A stretch of 64,000 nucleotides of DNA from Nitrospirillum viridazoti (GCF_007827975.1 NZ_VITT01000005.1), one strand, 5' to 3'; positions 33,277-42,251 are shown, counted from the first letter of the stretch. Made by a program: numbers and translations. The notes: generated by a model not told the origin, from the sequence alone.

Positions 33277-34368
33277 ATGCGTGTCCGCCCCCTGACCCTC
33301 GTCCTGTTCCTGGTGCTGGTCCTTGTCACCGGCTATGCCGTGTGGTGGCACCGCATGGCGACCCGCCTGCTGGGCCTGCTGGAGCACAATACCGAGCTGG
33401 CGCGCGCGGCGGGCGCCACCATCACCTATCAGCCGCCCACGCTGGGCGGTTTCCCCCTGGGCATCTCCATCACCGCCACCGACGTGAAGGTCGCGAAGCC
33501 GGACGGGCTGAGCTGGTCGGCCGAGACGGTCAAGGCCTCCGCGCCCGTCTGGCGCCTGGACCAAGTGGTGCTGACCCTGGCCAAGGGCGGCCACGCCACC
33601 CTACCGCGCGAGGGGGCTCGGCCGGCCCTGGACGCCACCGCCACCATCGCCGGCGGCCGGGTCACCCTGGACCTCGCCACCGGCGCCCCCCGCTCGGTGC
33701 AGGTGAACCTGAACCATGCCACCCTGGTCGCCGCCGCCCTGCCGGCGCCGGAGGGTGCTCCGGAGGGAGCCCCGGCGGAAGCCCCCCCGGCAAGCCTAGT
33801 GCCGGCCGGCAGCTATCCCATCGAGGATGTGTCGATCACCGTCGAGCGGCCGGTGACGCCGCCCACCGACCACACGGGCACGGGTCTGGCCCTGCACGTG
33901 GATATCACCAACATGACCGTACCGCCGGTGCGCAGCCTGGGCACGACGGTGCAGCGCATGATCCTGGCGGCGCGGGTGCAGGGGCCGGTGCCGGCCGCGC
34001 CCACGGTGGACGCGGTGACCCCCTGGTCCAAGGATGGCGGCACGGTGGAGGTGGACAGCCTGAAGCTGGACTGGGGCGACCTGCATATGGGGGCCAACGC
34101 CACCCTGGCGCTGGACGCCAACCTGCAGCCCCAGGGGTCGGGCACAGCGGAACTGTCGGGCCTGGACAACCTGGTGGATGCGCTGCACGACGGCGGCAGC
34201 CTGCGCGGCAACGCCGCGACCTGGGCGCACCTGGGCGTCGCCCTGCTGGCCAAGCCCAAGGCCAACGGCGGCGCCCCGACGCTGAAGCTACCCATCACGA
34301 TGCAGGACCATAAGCTGCAGGTGGGGCCGTTGACCGTGGCCCACTACCCCGACATCGCCTGGCGCTGA
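33277..34368 (+). CDS. DUF2125 domain-containing protein
   Basis: 363 residues from the ATG at 33277. A single N-terminal membrane anchor (LTLVLFLVLVLVTGYAVWW, 6-24) is followed by a large periplasmic beta-rich domain: ITYQPPTLGGFPLGISITAT near 50-69 is the DUF2125 opening, and repeated short strands follow (LSWSAETVKASAPVWRLDQV). A Pro/Ala/Glu-rich insert interrupts near 160-175. The family is widespread in alphaproteobacteria; its function is not known, but the architecture resembles AsmA/YhdP-like envelope lipid proteins (inference). It is alone between convergent and divergent neighbours; two hairpins follow its stop. Confidence 0.8.
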   Translation: MRVRPLTLVLFLVLVLVTGYAVWWHRMATRLLGLLEHNTELARAAGATITYQPPTLGGFPLGISITATDVKVAKPDGLSWSAETVKASAPVWRLDQVVLTLAKGGHATLPREGARPALDATATIAGGRVTLDLATGAPRSVQVNLNHATLVAAALPAPEGAPEGAPAEAPPASLVPAGSYPIEDVSITVERPVTPPTDHTGTGLALHVDITNMTVPPVRSLGTTVQRMILAARVQGPVPAAPTVDAVTPWSKDGGTVEVDSLKLDWGDLHMGANATLALDANLQPQGSGTAELSGLDNLVDALHDGGSLRGNAATWAHLGVALLAKPKANGGAPTLKLPITMQDHKLQVGPLTVAHYPDIAWR

Positions 34369-34419
34369 ACCGGCCGGATCACCGCCAGCCCCACCATTTT
34401 CGACAGAGCGAAGCGATTA

Positions 34420-34435
34420 GGACGCGACCGCGTCC
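34420..34435. terminator. Short hairpin after the DUF2125 gene
   Basis: GGACGCG-AC-CGCGTCC, a perfect 7-bp dyad (effective 6-bp stem with 4-base loop), 52 bp after the DUF2125 stop in the gap between convergent genes. There is no T tract. Confidence 0.35.
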
Positions 34436-34483
34436 GCCGGAGATTTCCGGGGAGCGGAGCGGACTGGAAATCGAGGAAGGCAA

Positions 34484-34505
34484 GCGGGCGGATGCCCGCG
34501 CCCGC
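34484..34505. terminator. GC hairpin before the tyrA stop
   Basis: GCGGGCG (34484-34490) and CGCCCGC (34499-34505) around an 8-base loop in the 156-bp gap between the convergent DUF2125 and tyrA genes. On the minus strand it follows the tyrA stop by 20 bp. It has no good T tract. Confidence 0.4.
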
Positions 34506-34524
34506 CGCCTGAGGGAACACAAAA

Positions 34525-35415
34525 CTAAGCCTGCTTGGCGTCGATGATAGAGCGGCGAATGGCGCGGGTGCGGGTGAACAGGTCGAACAGCTTGTCGCCC
34601 TCGCCCCAGCGGATGGCGCGCTGCAGGGCCGTCAGATCCTCGGTGAAGCGCTGGATCATCTCCAGTACCGCCTCGCGGTTGTTCAGGAAAATGTCGCGCC
34701 ACATGACGGGGTCCGACGCCGCGATACGGGTGAAGTCGCGGAAGCCGGTGGCCGAGAAGCGGATGACTTCCGACTTCGTCGTCTCCTCCAAATCCGTGGC
34801 CGTGCCGACGATGGTATAGGCGATCAGGTGCGGCAGGTGGCTGGTGATGGCCAGCACCTGGTCATGGTGGCTGGCATCCATGACCTCAATCTGCGAGCCG
34901 CAGGCGGCCCACAGCCGGCCCAGCCGGTCGACCGCCGCCGCGTCCGTGCCGGGGGGCGGCGTCAGGATCAGCCAGCGTCCGCGGAACAGTTCTTTGAAGC
35001 CGGAATCGGGGCCGGAATGCTCGGTGCCCGCCAAGGGATGGCCTGGCACGAAGTGCACGCCGTCCGGCACATGGGGGGAGACGTCGCGTACCACCGCCTG
35101 CTTGACGGAACCCACGTCGCTGAGCGTGCTGCCCGGCGCCAGGTGCGGGCCGATCAAGGCCGCCACGTCGGCATAGGCGCCCACGGGCGTGCAGAGGATG
35201 ACCAGGTCGGCGCCGGCCACGGCCAGGGTGGCGTCGCTTTCCACCCGGTCGGCGATGCCCAGCTCCACCACGCGGGCGCAGACGGCGTCGGACCGGTCGC
35301 AGGCCACCACCTCGGCCGCCAGGGACCGGTCGGCCATCAGGCAGCGCAGCAGGGAGGAGCCGATAAGGCCCAGGCCGATGATGCAGACGCGATGGTAGAG
35401 AGGCGTGTCGGTCAT
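34525..35415 (-). CDS. tyrA: Prephenate/arogenate dehydrogenase
   Basis: 296 residues from the ATG at 35415. Makes 4-hydroxyphenylpyruvate or tyrosine by NAD(P)-linked oxidative decarboxylation. The nucleotide-binding GLGLIGSSLL has G14, G16 and G19; LVILCTPVGAYADV and STLSDVGSVKQAVV follow, and HFVPGHPLAGTEHSG is the family's active-site signature. Single-domain form without a fused chorismate mutase or ACT domain. The start overlaps the hisC stop (ATGA, 35412-35415), which couples it to an aminotransferase. Prephenate versus arogenate preference is not readable from sequence; the adjacent aminotransferase could make either order work. Confidence 0.93.
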   Translation of the reverse strand: MTDTPLYHRVCIIGLGLIGSSLLRCLMADRSLAAEVVACDRSDAVCARVVELGIADRVESDATLAVAGADLVILCTPVGAYADVAALIGPHLAPGSTLSDVGSVKQAVVRDVSPHVPDGVHFVPGHPLAGTEHSGPDSGFKELFRGRWLILTPPPGTDAAAVDRLGRLWAACGSQIEVMDASHHDQVLAITSHLPHLIAYTIVGTATDLEETTKSEVIRFSATGFRDFTRIAASDPVMWRDIFLNNREAVLEMIQRFTEDLTALQRAIRWGEGDKLFDLFTRTRAIRRSIIDAKQA

Positions 35416-36512
35416 TTGCCGGCCACCCAATCCGCGAGTCCGGCCACGACCTCCCGCATCTCATCCTCCAGCCCAATAGTGACGCGCAGGCAGTGCGGCA
35501 GGCCGTAGGAGCCGACCTGGCGCACCAGGATGCCGCGCGACTTCAGCAGCAGCCGGGCGCCCTCAGCATTCGCGCGGTCGCCCTTCTGCTCCGCGAAGGA
35601 AATCAGGACGAAATTGGCGACGGAGGGATGGACCACCAGGCCCAGCTCACGGACCTGGCCGACGAACCATTCGCGCACCTGGGCGTTATGCCGGCGGCTC
35701 TTCTCCAGGAACTCCACATCCTCCAACGCCGCCAGGCCGGCGGCCTGGGCGCTGGACGCCACGTTGAAGGGACCGCGCACGCGGTTCAGCACGTCGGCCA
35801 CGGCGGCCGGGCAATAGGCCCAGCCCAGGCGCAGGCCGCCCAGCGCGAAAATCTTGGAGAAGGTGCGGGTCATGACGACGTTGCTGAATTCGTCGACCAG
35901 GTCGGACCCGTCGGTGTAGTCCGGCGCGTCGACATATTCGGCATAGGCCGCGTCGATGACCAGCAGCACATTCTCCGGCAGGCCGGCGTGCAGGCGCCGC
36001 AGCTCGTCCCTGTTGAGATAGCTGCCGGTGGGGTTGTTGGGGTTGGCGATGAAGACCACCCGGGTGCGGGGCGTGACGCGGGCCAGCAAGGCATCAACGT
36101 CGGTCTTCAGGTTGGTCTCGGGTGCCGCCACCGGCGTGGCGCCGGCGAAGCGCGCGCTGATGGGATAGATGGCGAAGCCATGGACGGTGTGCAGCACCTC
36201 GTCACCGGCGCCAGCGTAGGCGCGGGTCAGCAGTTGCAGCACATCGTCGGAGCCGTTGCCGCAGACGATGCGCTCGGCATCCAGGCCGAAACGGCGGCCC
36301 AGGCCGGCGCGCAGCGCCTTGGACCCGCCATCGGGATAGCGATGGATCTGCCCCGCCACAGCGGTGTAGGCGGCGACCGCCTTGGGGCTGGGCCCCAACG
36401 CCCCCTCGTTGGAGGCCAGGCGGATCAGCCGCGACGCCCCCGGCGCATGCGCCTCGCCCCCGACATAGGCATGGATATCGAGAATGCCGGGGTTGGGAAC
36501 GGGAGCGGACAT
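35412..36512 (-). CDS. hisC: Histidinol-phosphate aminotransferase family (HisC; probably aromatic aminotransferase here)
   Basis: 366-residue class I PLP aminotransferase. IRLASNEGALGPSPKAVAAY (near 26-45) and GNGSDDVLQLL bind phosphate and cofactor; the PLP lysine is in TRTFSKIFALGGLRLGW (near 218). HisC-type enzymes act on histidinol phosphate, and many also transaminate phenylpyruvate and hydroxyphenylpyruvate. The position between chorismate mutase and tyrA, with a 4-nt overlap to tyrA, argues for an aromatic amino acid role, perhaps serving histidine synthesis too. Confidence 0.93.
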   Translation of the reverse strand: MSAPVPNPGILDIHAYVGGEAHAPGASRLIRLASNEGALGPSPKAVAAYTAVAGQIHRYPDGGSKALRAGLGRRFGLDAERIVCGNGSDDVLQLLTRAYAGAGDEVLHTVHGFAIYPISARFAGATPVAAPETNLKTDVDALLARVTPRTRVVFIANPNNPTGSYLNRDELRRLHAGLPENVLLVIDAAYAEYVDAPDYTDGSDLVDEFSNVVMTRTFSKIFALGGLRLGWAYCPAAVADVLNRVRGPFNVASSAQAAGLAALEDVEFLEKSRRHNAQVREWFVGQVRELGLVVHPSVANFVLISFAEQKGDRANAEGARLLLKSRGILVRQVGSYGLPHCLRVTIGLEDEMREVVAGLADWVAGK

Positions 36513-36698
36513 GATGCTGAGGAACCTTCTGGCAGGCGGTGGCGGTCTTCTTCATCAAGCGGGTCTGGGGTCAAACCCGCACGCAGGTAAGGATAGCTGT
36601 GAGTCTTATCAAAGCCTTATGCGAATCGGGGGCGCATGCCCTGCGCCGTTGGGGCGCGACTCGGCGGGCTTCCTGGGGCGACTCGGGGAAGGCCCGTC

Positions 36699-37562
36699 TC
36701 AGGCCTTCCTGGGTTCCAGCGTGATGGGCAGGGCATAGGCGCCCACGGGCAGCACGCGCACCAGGGCGTCGCCCAGCTTTTCCGCCAGGGCGCCCAGGCG
36801 GGCGTCGTCGCCATCCACGAAATCCTCCACCTCGATCAGGTGGACGGACCCGCCGCCGCCCGGCAGGTGGAAGATGCGGAACCAGCCCACGGGCAGGCTG
36901 ACGGCCTCCATCATGTCCTTGAGGCGGCCGCGGCTCATGTCCTGCGCCAGTTCCACCCCCAGCAGGGTGTGGTCCTGGCCCGTGGCCTCCAGCGGTACCG
37001 CCCCCAGGATCAGGGCGTCGCCGCCCTCCTTCTGGCCGGGACGGCTGCAGAACGGCAGGCGGCCGATGATCTTGGGCATCTTGGTGTCGTCGCTGATGAG
37101 GAAACGCCACCAGGGGTCCGTCTCCTCCTCCTCCGGCACGGGCACCACGCCCACGGTGGCGCTGCCCTCGGCCAGGGCGCGCAGCACGGCCTGGGCGGTG
37201 TTGGCGGGCGCCAGGGGGGTGACGGTGCCGTAATGGTCGCGGGCGATGTCCCACAGGCGGCGATCGTCGTCGGGCGCGTAGACGGCGACGGCGAAGGGCC
37301 CCTGGATTAGGGTCATGGCGGCGATCATCTCGCGCCAGATGCGCACGATGGCGGCCACGGGCACGCTGCCCTGGTGGCGGGCCACCAGGCGCCGCAGGAT
37401 GCCCGCCTCACGCCCCGGCCGGATGAAGACCTTGGCGCCCGCCTTGGACTGGGCGATACGCTCCACCACCCGGGCGCGCCGCATGATGAGGTCATGGATG
37501 GCCGCATCGATCTCATCGATTTCACGGCGCAGGGCGTCGACGGAGGGGCTGGCAGGGGGCAT
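36699..37562 (-). CDS. Chorismate mutase with prephenate-dehydratase-like C-terminal region
   Basis: 287 residues. The first ~90 residues are an AroQ-type chorismate mutase helix bundle: LRREIDEIDAAIHDLIMRRA, RVVERIAQSKAG and then REAGILRRLVARHQG, with the conserved Arg and Lys residues. Residues ~95-190 (VAVYAPDDDRRLWDIARDHYG and STVGVVPVPEEEE) look like a divergent periplasmic-binding-type fold, but the canonical prephenate dehydratase TRF motif is not visible, so dehydratase activity is doubtful. The last part (LLGVELAQDMSRGRLKDMM) resembles a degenerate ACT-like regulatory domain. It heads a chorismate mutase-hisC-tyrA group, 186 bp before hisC, and is divergent from metX. Confidence 0.85.
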   Translation of the reverse strand: MPPASPSVDALRREIDEIDAAIHDLIMRRARVVERIAQSKAGAKVFIRPGREAGILRRLVARHQGSVPVAAIVRIWREMIAAMTLIQGPFAVAVYAPDDDRRLWDIARDHYGTVTPLAPANTAQAVLRALAEGSATVGVVPVPEEEETDPWWRFLISDDTKMPKIIGRLPFCSRPGQKEGGDALILGAVPLEATGQDHTLLGVELAQDMSRGRLKDMMEAVSLPVGWFRIFHLPGGGGSVHLIEVEDFVDGDDARLGALAEKLGDALVRVLPVGAYALPITLEPRKA

Positions 37563-37604
37563 GGACGGGTTCGGATTATAGGACCTGAAACGACTGAGTC
37601 TTAG

Positions 37605-37671
37605 AGCCTGCCCCCCGCAAAATCAAAGAAAACGTTGACTTGGGGTACCCCGCTTCCTAGTCATGCAGGCT
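37605..37671. promoter_or_regulatory. metX promoter region with 10-bp palindrome between -35 and -10
   Basis: TTGACT (37635-37640) and TAGTCA (37658-37663) are 17 bp apart, and the spacer contains the perfect palindrome GGGGTACCCC (37642-37651). A second dyad, AGCCTGC (37605-37611) and GCAGGCT (37665-37671), brackets the site. It lies 31 bp upstream of the metX ATG. No SAM-II riboswitch consensus was found. The palindrome is a good repressor site candidate. Confidence 0.45.
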
Positions 37672-37693
37672 GCATTCCAAGGCCCGCCCGACG

Positions 37694-38899
37694 ATGATCA
37701 CCCCGCCTGCCTACACGGATAGTTCCGGCGCCACGGCCGCGCCCGCCCTCGGGGGCCTGCCCGGGCAGCGCATGGTGCTGGGCGCCGATCGGCCCATGCC
37801 CCTGGATGGCGGCGGGCAGTTGGGCCCCTTCACCGTGGCCTACCAGACCTACGGCACCCTCAACGCCGACAAGTCGAACGCCGTGCTGGTCTGCCACGCC
37901 CTGACTGGCGACCAGTACGTGGCCGACCGCCACCCCATCACCGGCAAGCCCGGCTGGTGGGAGATGCTGGTGGGCCCGGGCAAGCCGGTGGACACGGACC
38001 GATTCTTCGTTATCTGCAGCAACGTCATCGGCGGCTGCATGGGGTCCACCGGTCCGCACGACGTGAACCCGGCCACGGGCCAGCCCTATGCCATCGATTT
38101 CCCCGTCATTACCATCGGCGACATGGTGCGGGCCCAGGCGCTGCTGATCGACGCGCTGGGCATCGACCAGCTGTTCTGCGTCATCGGCGGCTCCATGGGC
38201 GGCATGCAGGTGCTGCAGTGGGCGGTGGCCTACCCGGAGCGGGTGTTCGCCGCCGTGCCCATCGCCACCGCCGCCCGGCATTCGGCGCAGAACATCGCGT
38301 TCCACGAGGTGGGGCGCCAGGCCATCATGGCCGATCCCGAATGGCGCGACGGCGCCTATCAGCAGGCCGGCACCAACCCGGCGCGCGGCCTGGCCGTGGC
38401 CCGCATGGCCGCCCACATCACCTACCTGTCGGAAGCGGCCCTGCACCGCAAGTTCGGCCGCAACCTGCAAAGCCGCCAGGCCATCACCTTCGGCTTCGAC
38501 GCCGATTTCCAGGTGGAAAGCTATCTGCGTTACCAGGGTGCCAGCTTCGTCGACCGCTTCGACGCCAACAGCTACCTCTACATCACCCGCGCCATGGATT
38601 ATTTCGACCTGGCGGCGGAGCACGGCGGCCAGTTGGCCCAGGCCTTCCGCGTGGGCGGCAAGGGCACGCCCGTGCGCTTCTGCCTGGCCAGCTTCTCCAG
38701 CGACTGGCTGTTCCCCACCTCCGAGTCGCGGGCGGTGGTGCACGCGCTGAACGCCGTGGCCGCCAACGTCAGCTTCGTGGAGATCGAGACGGACAAGGGC
38801 CACGACGCCTTCCTGCTGGAGGAGCCGGAGTTCCACCAGGTCATGCGCGGCTTCATCAACGGTTGCGCCGATCATCGCGGCCTGAAACGGCGGGCTTGA
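37694..38899 (+). CDS. metX: Homoserine O-acyltransferase (acetyl type by family)
   Basis: 401-residue alpha/beta-hydrolase-fold acyltransferase that activates homoserine for methionine synthesis. Catalytic triad: Ser167 in IGGSMGGMQ, Asp337 in SSDWLF and His370 in KGHDAF. The MetX opening PFTVAYQTYGTLN is complete, as is GSTGPHDVNPATG. MetX homologues use acetyl-CoA or succinyl-CoA, and the actual acyl donor cannot be assigned from sequence alone; several alphaproteobacterial MetX use succinyl-CoA. Followed after 4 bp by metW, the usual partner. Confidence 0.95.
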   Translation: MITPPAYTDSSGATAAPALGGLPGQRMVLGADRPMPLDGGGQLGPFTVAYQTYGTLNADKSNAVLVCHALTGDQYVADRHPITGKPGWWEMLVGPGKPVDTDRFFVICSNVIGGCMGSTGPHDVNPATGQPYAIDFPVITIGDMVRAQALLIDALGIDQLFCVIGGSMGGMQVLQWAVAYPERVFAAVPIATAARHSAQNIAFHEVGRQAIMADPEWRDGAYQQAGTNPARGLAVARMAAHITYLSEAALHRKFGRNLQSRQAITFGFDADFQVESYLRYQGASFVDRFDANSYLYITRAMDYFDLAAEHGGQLAQAFRVGGKGTPVRFCLASFSSDWLFPTSESRAVVHALNAVAANVSFVEIETDKGHDAFLLEEPEFHQVMRGFINGCADHRGLKRRA

Positions 38900-38903
38900 T
38901 CCC

Positions 38904-39539
38904 ATGGACGCCACGGTCATCCCTCCCCGCACCGACATCCGCGGCGACCTGCGCCGCATCGCCGACATGGTCAGCGCGCAGGCCCGCGTGCTGGACGTGG
39001 GCTGCGGCGACGGCGCGCTGCTGGATCTGCTGACCCGGGAAAAGGGTGTCGACGGGCGCGGCATGGAACTGGGCATGGACGGCGTGCGCGAATGCGTGTC
39101 GCGCGGCCTGTCCGTCATCCAGGGCGACGCCGACACCGACCTTAAGGACTATCCCAGCGACGCCTTCGACTACGTCATCCTGTCGCAGACGCTGCAGGCC
39201 ACGCGCGACCCGCGCGGCGTGCTGCTGCAGATGCTGCGCATCGGCCGCCGCGTCATCGTCTCCTTCCCCAATTTCGGCTATTGGCGGGTGCGCCTGGCCC
39301 TGCTGCTGACGGGGCGCATGCCGGTGACCGACCGGCTGGGGTTCCAGTGGTGGGAAACGCCCAACATCCACTTCTGCACCATCGCCGACTTCACCGCCCT
39401 GTGCGCCGACCTGGGCGGGGTGACGGTGGAGCGTAGTGCCATCCTGGACCACGCCGGCCGCCAGCTGACCAGCGACGCCACCACCTGGCGGGCCAATTGG
39501 TCGGGCGAGCAGGGGATTTTTTTGTTGAGGCGGGATTAG
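38904..39539 (+). CDS. metW: Methionine biosynthesis protein MetW
   Basis: 211 residues. Class I methyltransferase-like fold: VLDVGCGDGALLDLLTREKG is motif I, then VIQGDADTDLKDYPSDAFDYVIL; FPNFGYWRVRLALLLTGRMP and LGFQWWETPNIHFCTIADF are MetW signatures. MetW partners with MetX in methionine synthesis in alphaproteobacteria; its biochemical step is not settled, although activation of MetX has been proposed. It begins 4 bp after the metX stop. Confidence 0.94.
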   Translation: MDATVIPPRTDIRGDLRRIADMVSAQARVLDVGCGDGALLDLLTREKGVDGRGMELGMDGVRECVSRGLSVIQGDADTDLKDYPSDAFDYVILSQTLQATRDPRGVLLQMLRIGRRVIVSFPNFGYWRVRLALLLTGRMPVTDRLGFQWWETPNIHFCTIADFTALCADLGGVTVERSAILDHAGRQLTSDATTWRANWSGEQGIFLLRRD

Positions 39540-39591
39540 TGTTTCTGTTCCCCCGGGCGCCGGCATCCGCTGGCTTGGCTGATTGCCAGAC

Positions 39592-40170
39592 CTAAACGTC
39601 GTAGGCGATGGTATCGACCAGCCGGGCGAAGGTGCCGTCGGACAACTGGAAACGCACCCAGCGGAAGCGGCTGGCGTGGATGGGCACCTCTGCCGAGCGG
39701 TTGGCGCGGGTCGTCAGTTCCAGGGCCGGCGGTGCGGCCTCGAACCAACCCATGTCCGGCAAGGTCGCCTCCGCCGCCACGATGTCCTCGGTGGCGTAGG
39801 GCCAGAGCGAGGTGCCCAGCAGCTCGGCCCGCGCCCGGCCGAAGTCCCGCTCCCGGGCGGGCGACAGGGCCAACAGGATGTGGGTCAGGTCGCAGACCAG
39901 GTGGACGGCACCGGCGGACTGATTGACCAGGCGCGCCAGTTCGCGGTCGGCGGCGCTGTCCAGGCCGGCGCGCATCAGCAGACGGATGGCGGTCTGTTCA
40001 TCGGCATCGGGCGCCTGCGCGCCCGATTCCCAGCGCGACACCGTGGCCTGGGAGACACCCAGCAACTCCCCCACGTGGCTCTGCTTCATGCGGCGCAGGG
40101 TGCGCCATAGGCGGAGCGAAGGCCCCAGATGCGACACGGGGCCGATGACGGCGGCGATGCTGCGGCCCAT
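39592..40170 (-). CDS. XRE-family transcriptional regulator with PAS-like domain
   Basis: 192 residues. The N-terminal helix-turn-helix is LRLWRTLRRMKQSHVGELLGVSQATVSRWE (about 19-48), of Cro/C1 type. The middle-to-end part (SAGAVHLVCDLTHILLALSP, RAELLGTSLWPYATEDIVAA) has a PAS-like alternation, though I cannot name a ligand. It is divergent from an MFS transporter gene with a 149-bp gap, so it probably regulates that gene and itself. There is no signal or membrane segment. Confidence 0.8.
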   Translation of the reverse strand: MGRSIAAVIGPVSHLGPSLRLWRTLRRMKQSHVGELLGVSQATVSRWESGAQAPDADEQTAIRLLMRAGLDSAADRELARLVNQSAGAVHLVCDLTHILLALSPARERDFGRARAELLGTSLWPYATEDIVAAEATLPDMGWFEAAPPALELTTRANRSAEVPIHASRFRWVRFQLSDGTFARLVDTIAYDV

Positions 40171-40319
40171 GGGTGTTGTCCTGCGCTGACGGCGGGGCGG
40201 GTGACTGCACCGGCCGCCGTCCTCTGTCCACGCATATCTTATTCACGGCGCATCAAGGCCGGCCATGCCAAAAATAGCGCCCCCGCCCTGCTGGCGGGCG
40301 TCACGCGTTCGAGGGCATC

Positions 40320-41516
40320 ATGGGTGGAAACTGGGTCAAGATCGTCTGGTTCTATGGCGTCGGCGTCATCGCCGCCGCCCAGCTGGGCAAGATGTCGGCA
40401 CTGATCCCCCTCATCTCCCGCGATTTGGGCCTCAGCCTCACCGTGGCCGCCCTGGTGATCTCGTTGCTGGAGATCGGCGGCGCCGGCTTCGGCCGCATCG
40501 CCGGCGGGCTGATCCAGCGGGCGGGCCGCCGCCCTGCCCTGCTGGCCGGCACCGCCTTCCTGGCCCTGGGCGGTATCGGCGAAAGCCTGGCGCAGGGCCC
40601 GGCGGCGCTGATCGCCTGGCGGGTGCTGGAGAGCGCCGGTTACCTCACCACCGTCATCGCCGCCCCCATGCTGATCCTGGAGACGGCGACCCCGCGCCAG
40701 CGCGGCGTAGCCCTGGCCCTATGGAGCAGCTTCGTGCCCGTGGGCCTGGCCCTGGGCGCCATCCTGTCCGGCTGGGCGGCGGAGCTGGGGACTTGGCGCG
40801 GCGCCCTGTTCGGCGGCGGCGTGATGGCGGCGGGCGCGCTTGCCCTGTCCCTGCCCATGACGGCGGGTGTCGGCGCGCGGGTGCGCGGCGCGGGTGCCGG
40901 CGGCACGGCCCCCACCCGGCGGGCCTGGGCCCTGGCCGTGGGCTTTGGCTGCTACACCACGTTCGAGGTCGGTCTTCTGGGCATGCTGCCCACCTTCCTG
41001 GTAGACAAGGCTGGCGCCACCGCCGACACCGCCGGCCTCATCACCGGCGTCGCCTCCTTCGCCACCGTGGCGGGCAGCGTGGTGGCGGGATGGTGGAACC
41101 ACCGCAACCACGGGCGGGACCTGGCGCGGGGGCCATCCTTCGCCCTGATGGCGGTCAGTATCGTGATGCCGGCCCTGCTGCTGTTCCTGGTGTTCGGGCC
41201 GGCGCCCGACCTCACCACCGCCGCCGGGGTGGTGATCGCGCTCAACGCCCTGTCCGGCATCTATCCCGGCCTGGCCTTCGCGATGCTGCCCGCCGTGGCC
41301 GGATCGGACCGGGGCCTACCCGCCGCCAACGGCCTGCTGACCCAGTTCGGCGCCAGCGGCTCCCTCATCGGGCCGCCGCTGTTCGCAGCATTCGCCGGCC
41401 ATTGGGGCTGGACCAGCGCCGCTGCTTGCGGCCTGGCCGCATCCCTGCTCTGCCTGGCCTTGATGCGGGCGGCGGGCGTATCGTCATCCCCTGCCGCCGC
41501 CGACCAAGCAGCCTGA
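40320..41516 (+). CDS. MFS transporter
   Basis: 398 residues with about 12 hydrophobic helices. The first half (AAQLGKMSALIPLISRDLGL) is followed by the MFS A-like GGAGFGRIAGGLIQRAGRRPAL loop, with the G-x3-R-x-G-R-R pattern between helices 2 and 3; LVDKAGATADTAGLITG lies at the start of the second half. Substrate unknown; it resembles cyanate/CynX-type and small organic-acid exporters in overall layout, but I would not assign one. GAGGG precedes the ATG. The next gene, a HAD phosphatase, starts 24 bp downstream and may be in the same transcript. Confidence 0.85.
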   Translation: MGGNWVKIVWFYGVGVIAAAQLGKMSALIPLISRDLGLSLTVAALVISLLEIGGAGFGRIAGGLIQRAGRRPALLAGTAFLALGGIGESLAQGPAALIAWRVLESAGYLTTVIAAPMLILETATPRQRGVALALWSSFVPVGLALGAILSGWAAELGTWRGALFGGGVMAAGALALSLPMTAGVGARVRGAGAGGTAPTRRAWALAVGFGCYTTFEVGLLGMLPTFLVDKAGATADTAGLITGVASFATVAGSVVAGWWNHRNHGRDLARGPSFALMAVSIVMPALLLFLVFGPAPDLTTAAGVVIALNALSGIYPGLAFAMLPAVAGSDRGLPAANGLLTQFGASGSLIGPPLFAAFAGHWGWTSAAACGLAASLLCLALMRAAGVSSSPAAADQAA

Positions 41517-41540
41517 GTTTTCATTGGAGTTTGTGAGACC

Positions 41541-42251
41541 ATGCCTGCCGCCCTTCCCCCTCGCGTCATCGCTTTGGATGGCGACGACACGCTCTGGCAC
41601 AACGAGGCCATGTTCTCGACCTCGTACGCCGAGTTCCGCGACCTGCTGCTGCGCCACAGCGACCTGGACCAGGCCACCATCGATGAGCGCCTGCTGCTGG
41701 TGGAGCGGCGCAACCTGGTAACTTACGGCTACGGCATCAAGGGCTTCACCCTGTCGATGATCGAGACCGCCCTGGAACTGACCAAGGGGCGCATCCCCGG
41801 CATCGCCATCGAGACGCTGGTGCAGCGCGGCCGCGCCATGCTGGCCCACCCGGTGGAGCTGATCGACGGCGCTGTGGAGGTCATCGAAACCCTGCGGGAG
41901 CGGGACCATGAGGTGTGGCTGATCACCAAGGGCGACCTGTTCGACCAGGAAAGCAAGATCGCCCGCTCCGGCCTGGCCGACCTGTTCCACCGCATCGAGA
42001 TCGTGTCGGAAAAGGACGACGCCACCTATCGCCGCCTGCTGGACCGCCACGGCGTGGACCCAACCGACTTCGCCATGGCCGGCAACTCCCTGAAGTCCGA
42101 CGTCCTGCCGGTGGCGGCCCTGGGCGGCCTGGGTTTCCACGTGCCCTATCACACCACCTGGGCCCATGAGATGGTGTCCGGCCCGATTCCCCACCGCTAT
42201 ACCGAGCTCGCATCCTTACGTGAATTGCCGAGCGCGTTAGGGTCCAGGTAA
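41541..42251 (+). CDS. HAD superfamily hydrolase
   Basis: 236 residues. Motif I is VIALDGDDTLWHNE with nucleophile Asp13 and acid Asp15; motif II is VWLITKGDLFDQESK (Thr in the conserved place), motif III Lys lies in the same stretch, and motif IV is FAMAGNSLKSDVLPV (a variant of GDSxxxD, with Asn replacing the first Asp). The helical cap lies between residues 25 and 105. This is a phosphatase or haloacid-dehalogenase-like enzyme of unknown substrate; the GNS variant is seen in some sugar and nucleotide phosphatases. Follows the MFS gene by 24 bp. Confidence 0.85.
   Translation: MPAALPPRVIALDGDDTLWHNEAMFSTSYAEFRDLLLRHSDLDQATIDERLLLVERRNLVTYGYGIKGFTLSMIETALELTKGRIPGIAIETLVQRGRAMLAHPVELIDGAVEVIETLRERDHEVWLITKGDLFDQESKIARSGLADLFHRIEIVSEKDDATYRRLLDRHGVDPTDFAMAGNSLKSDVLPVAALGGLGFHVPYHTTWAHEMVSGPIPHRYTELASLRELPSALGSR

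Noticed and set aside
34379..34702. Minus-strand open frame overlapping the tyrA end
   Set aside because: It overlaps tyrA in another frame and contains only Arg/Gly/Pro-rich sequence.
37563..37693. SAM-II riboswitch before metX
   Set aside because: I looked for the conserved short pseudoknot pattern used by alphaproteobacterial metX leaders and did not find it; the region instead holds a promoter with a palindrome.
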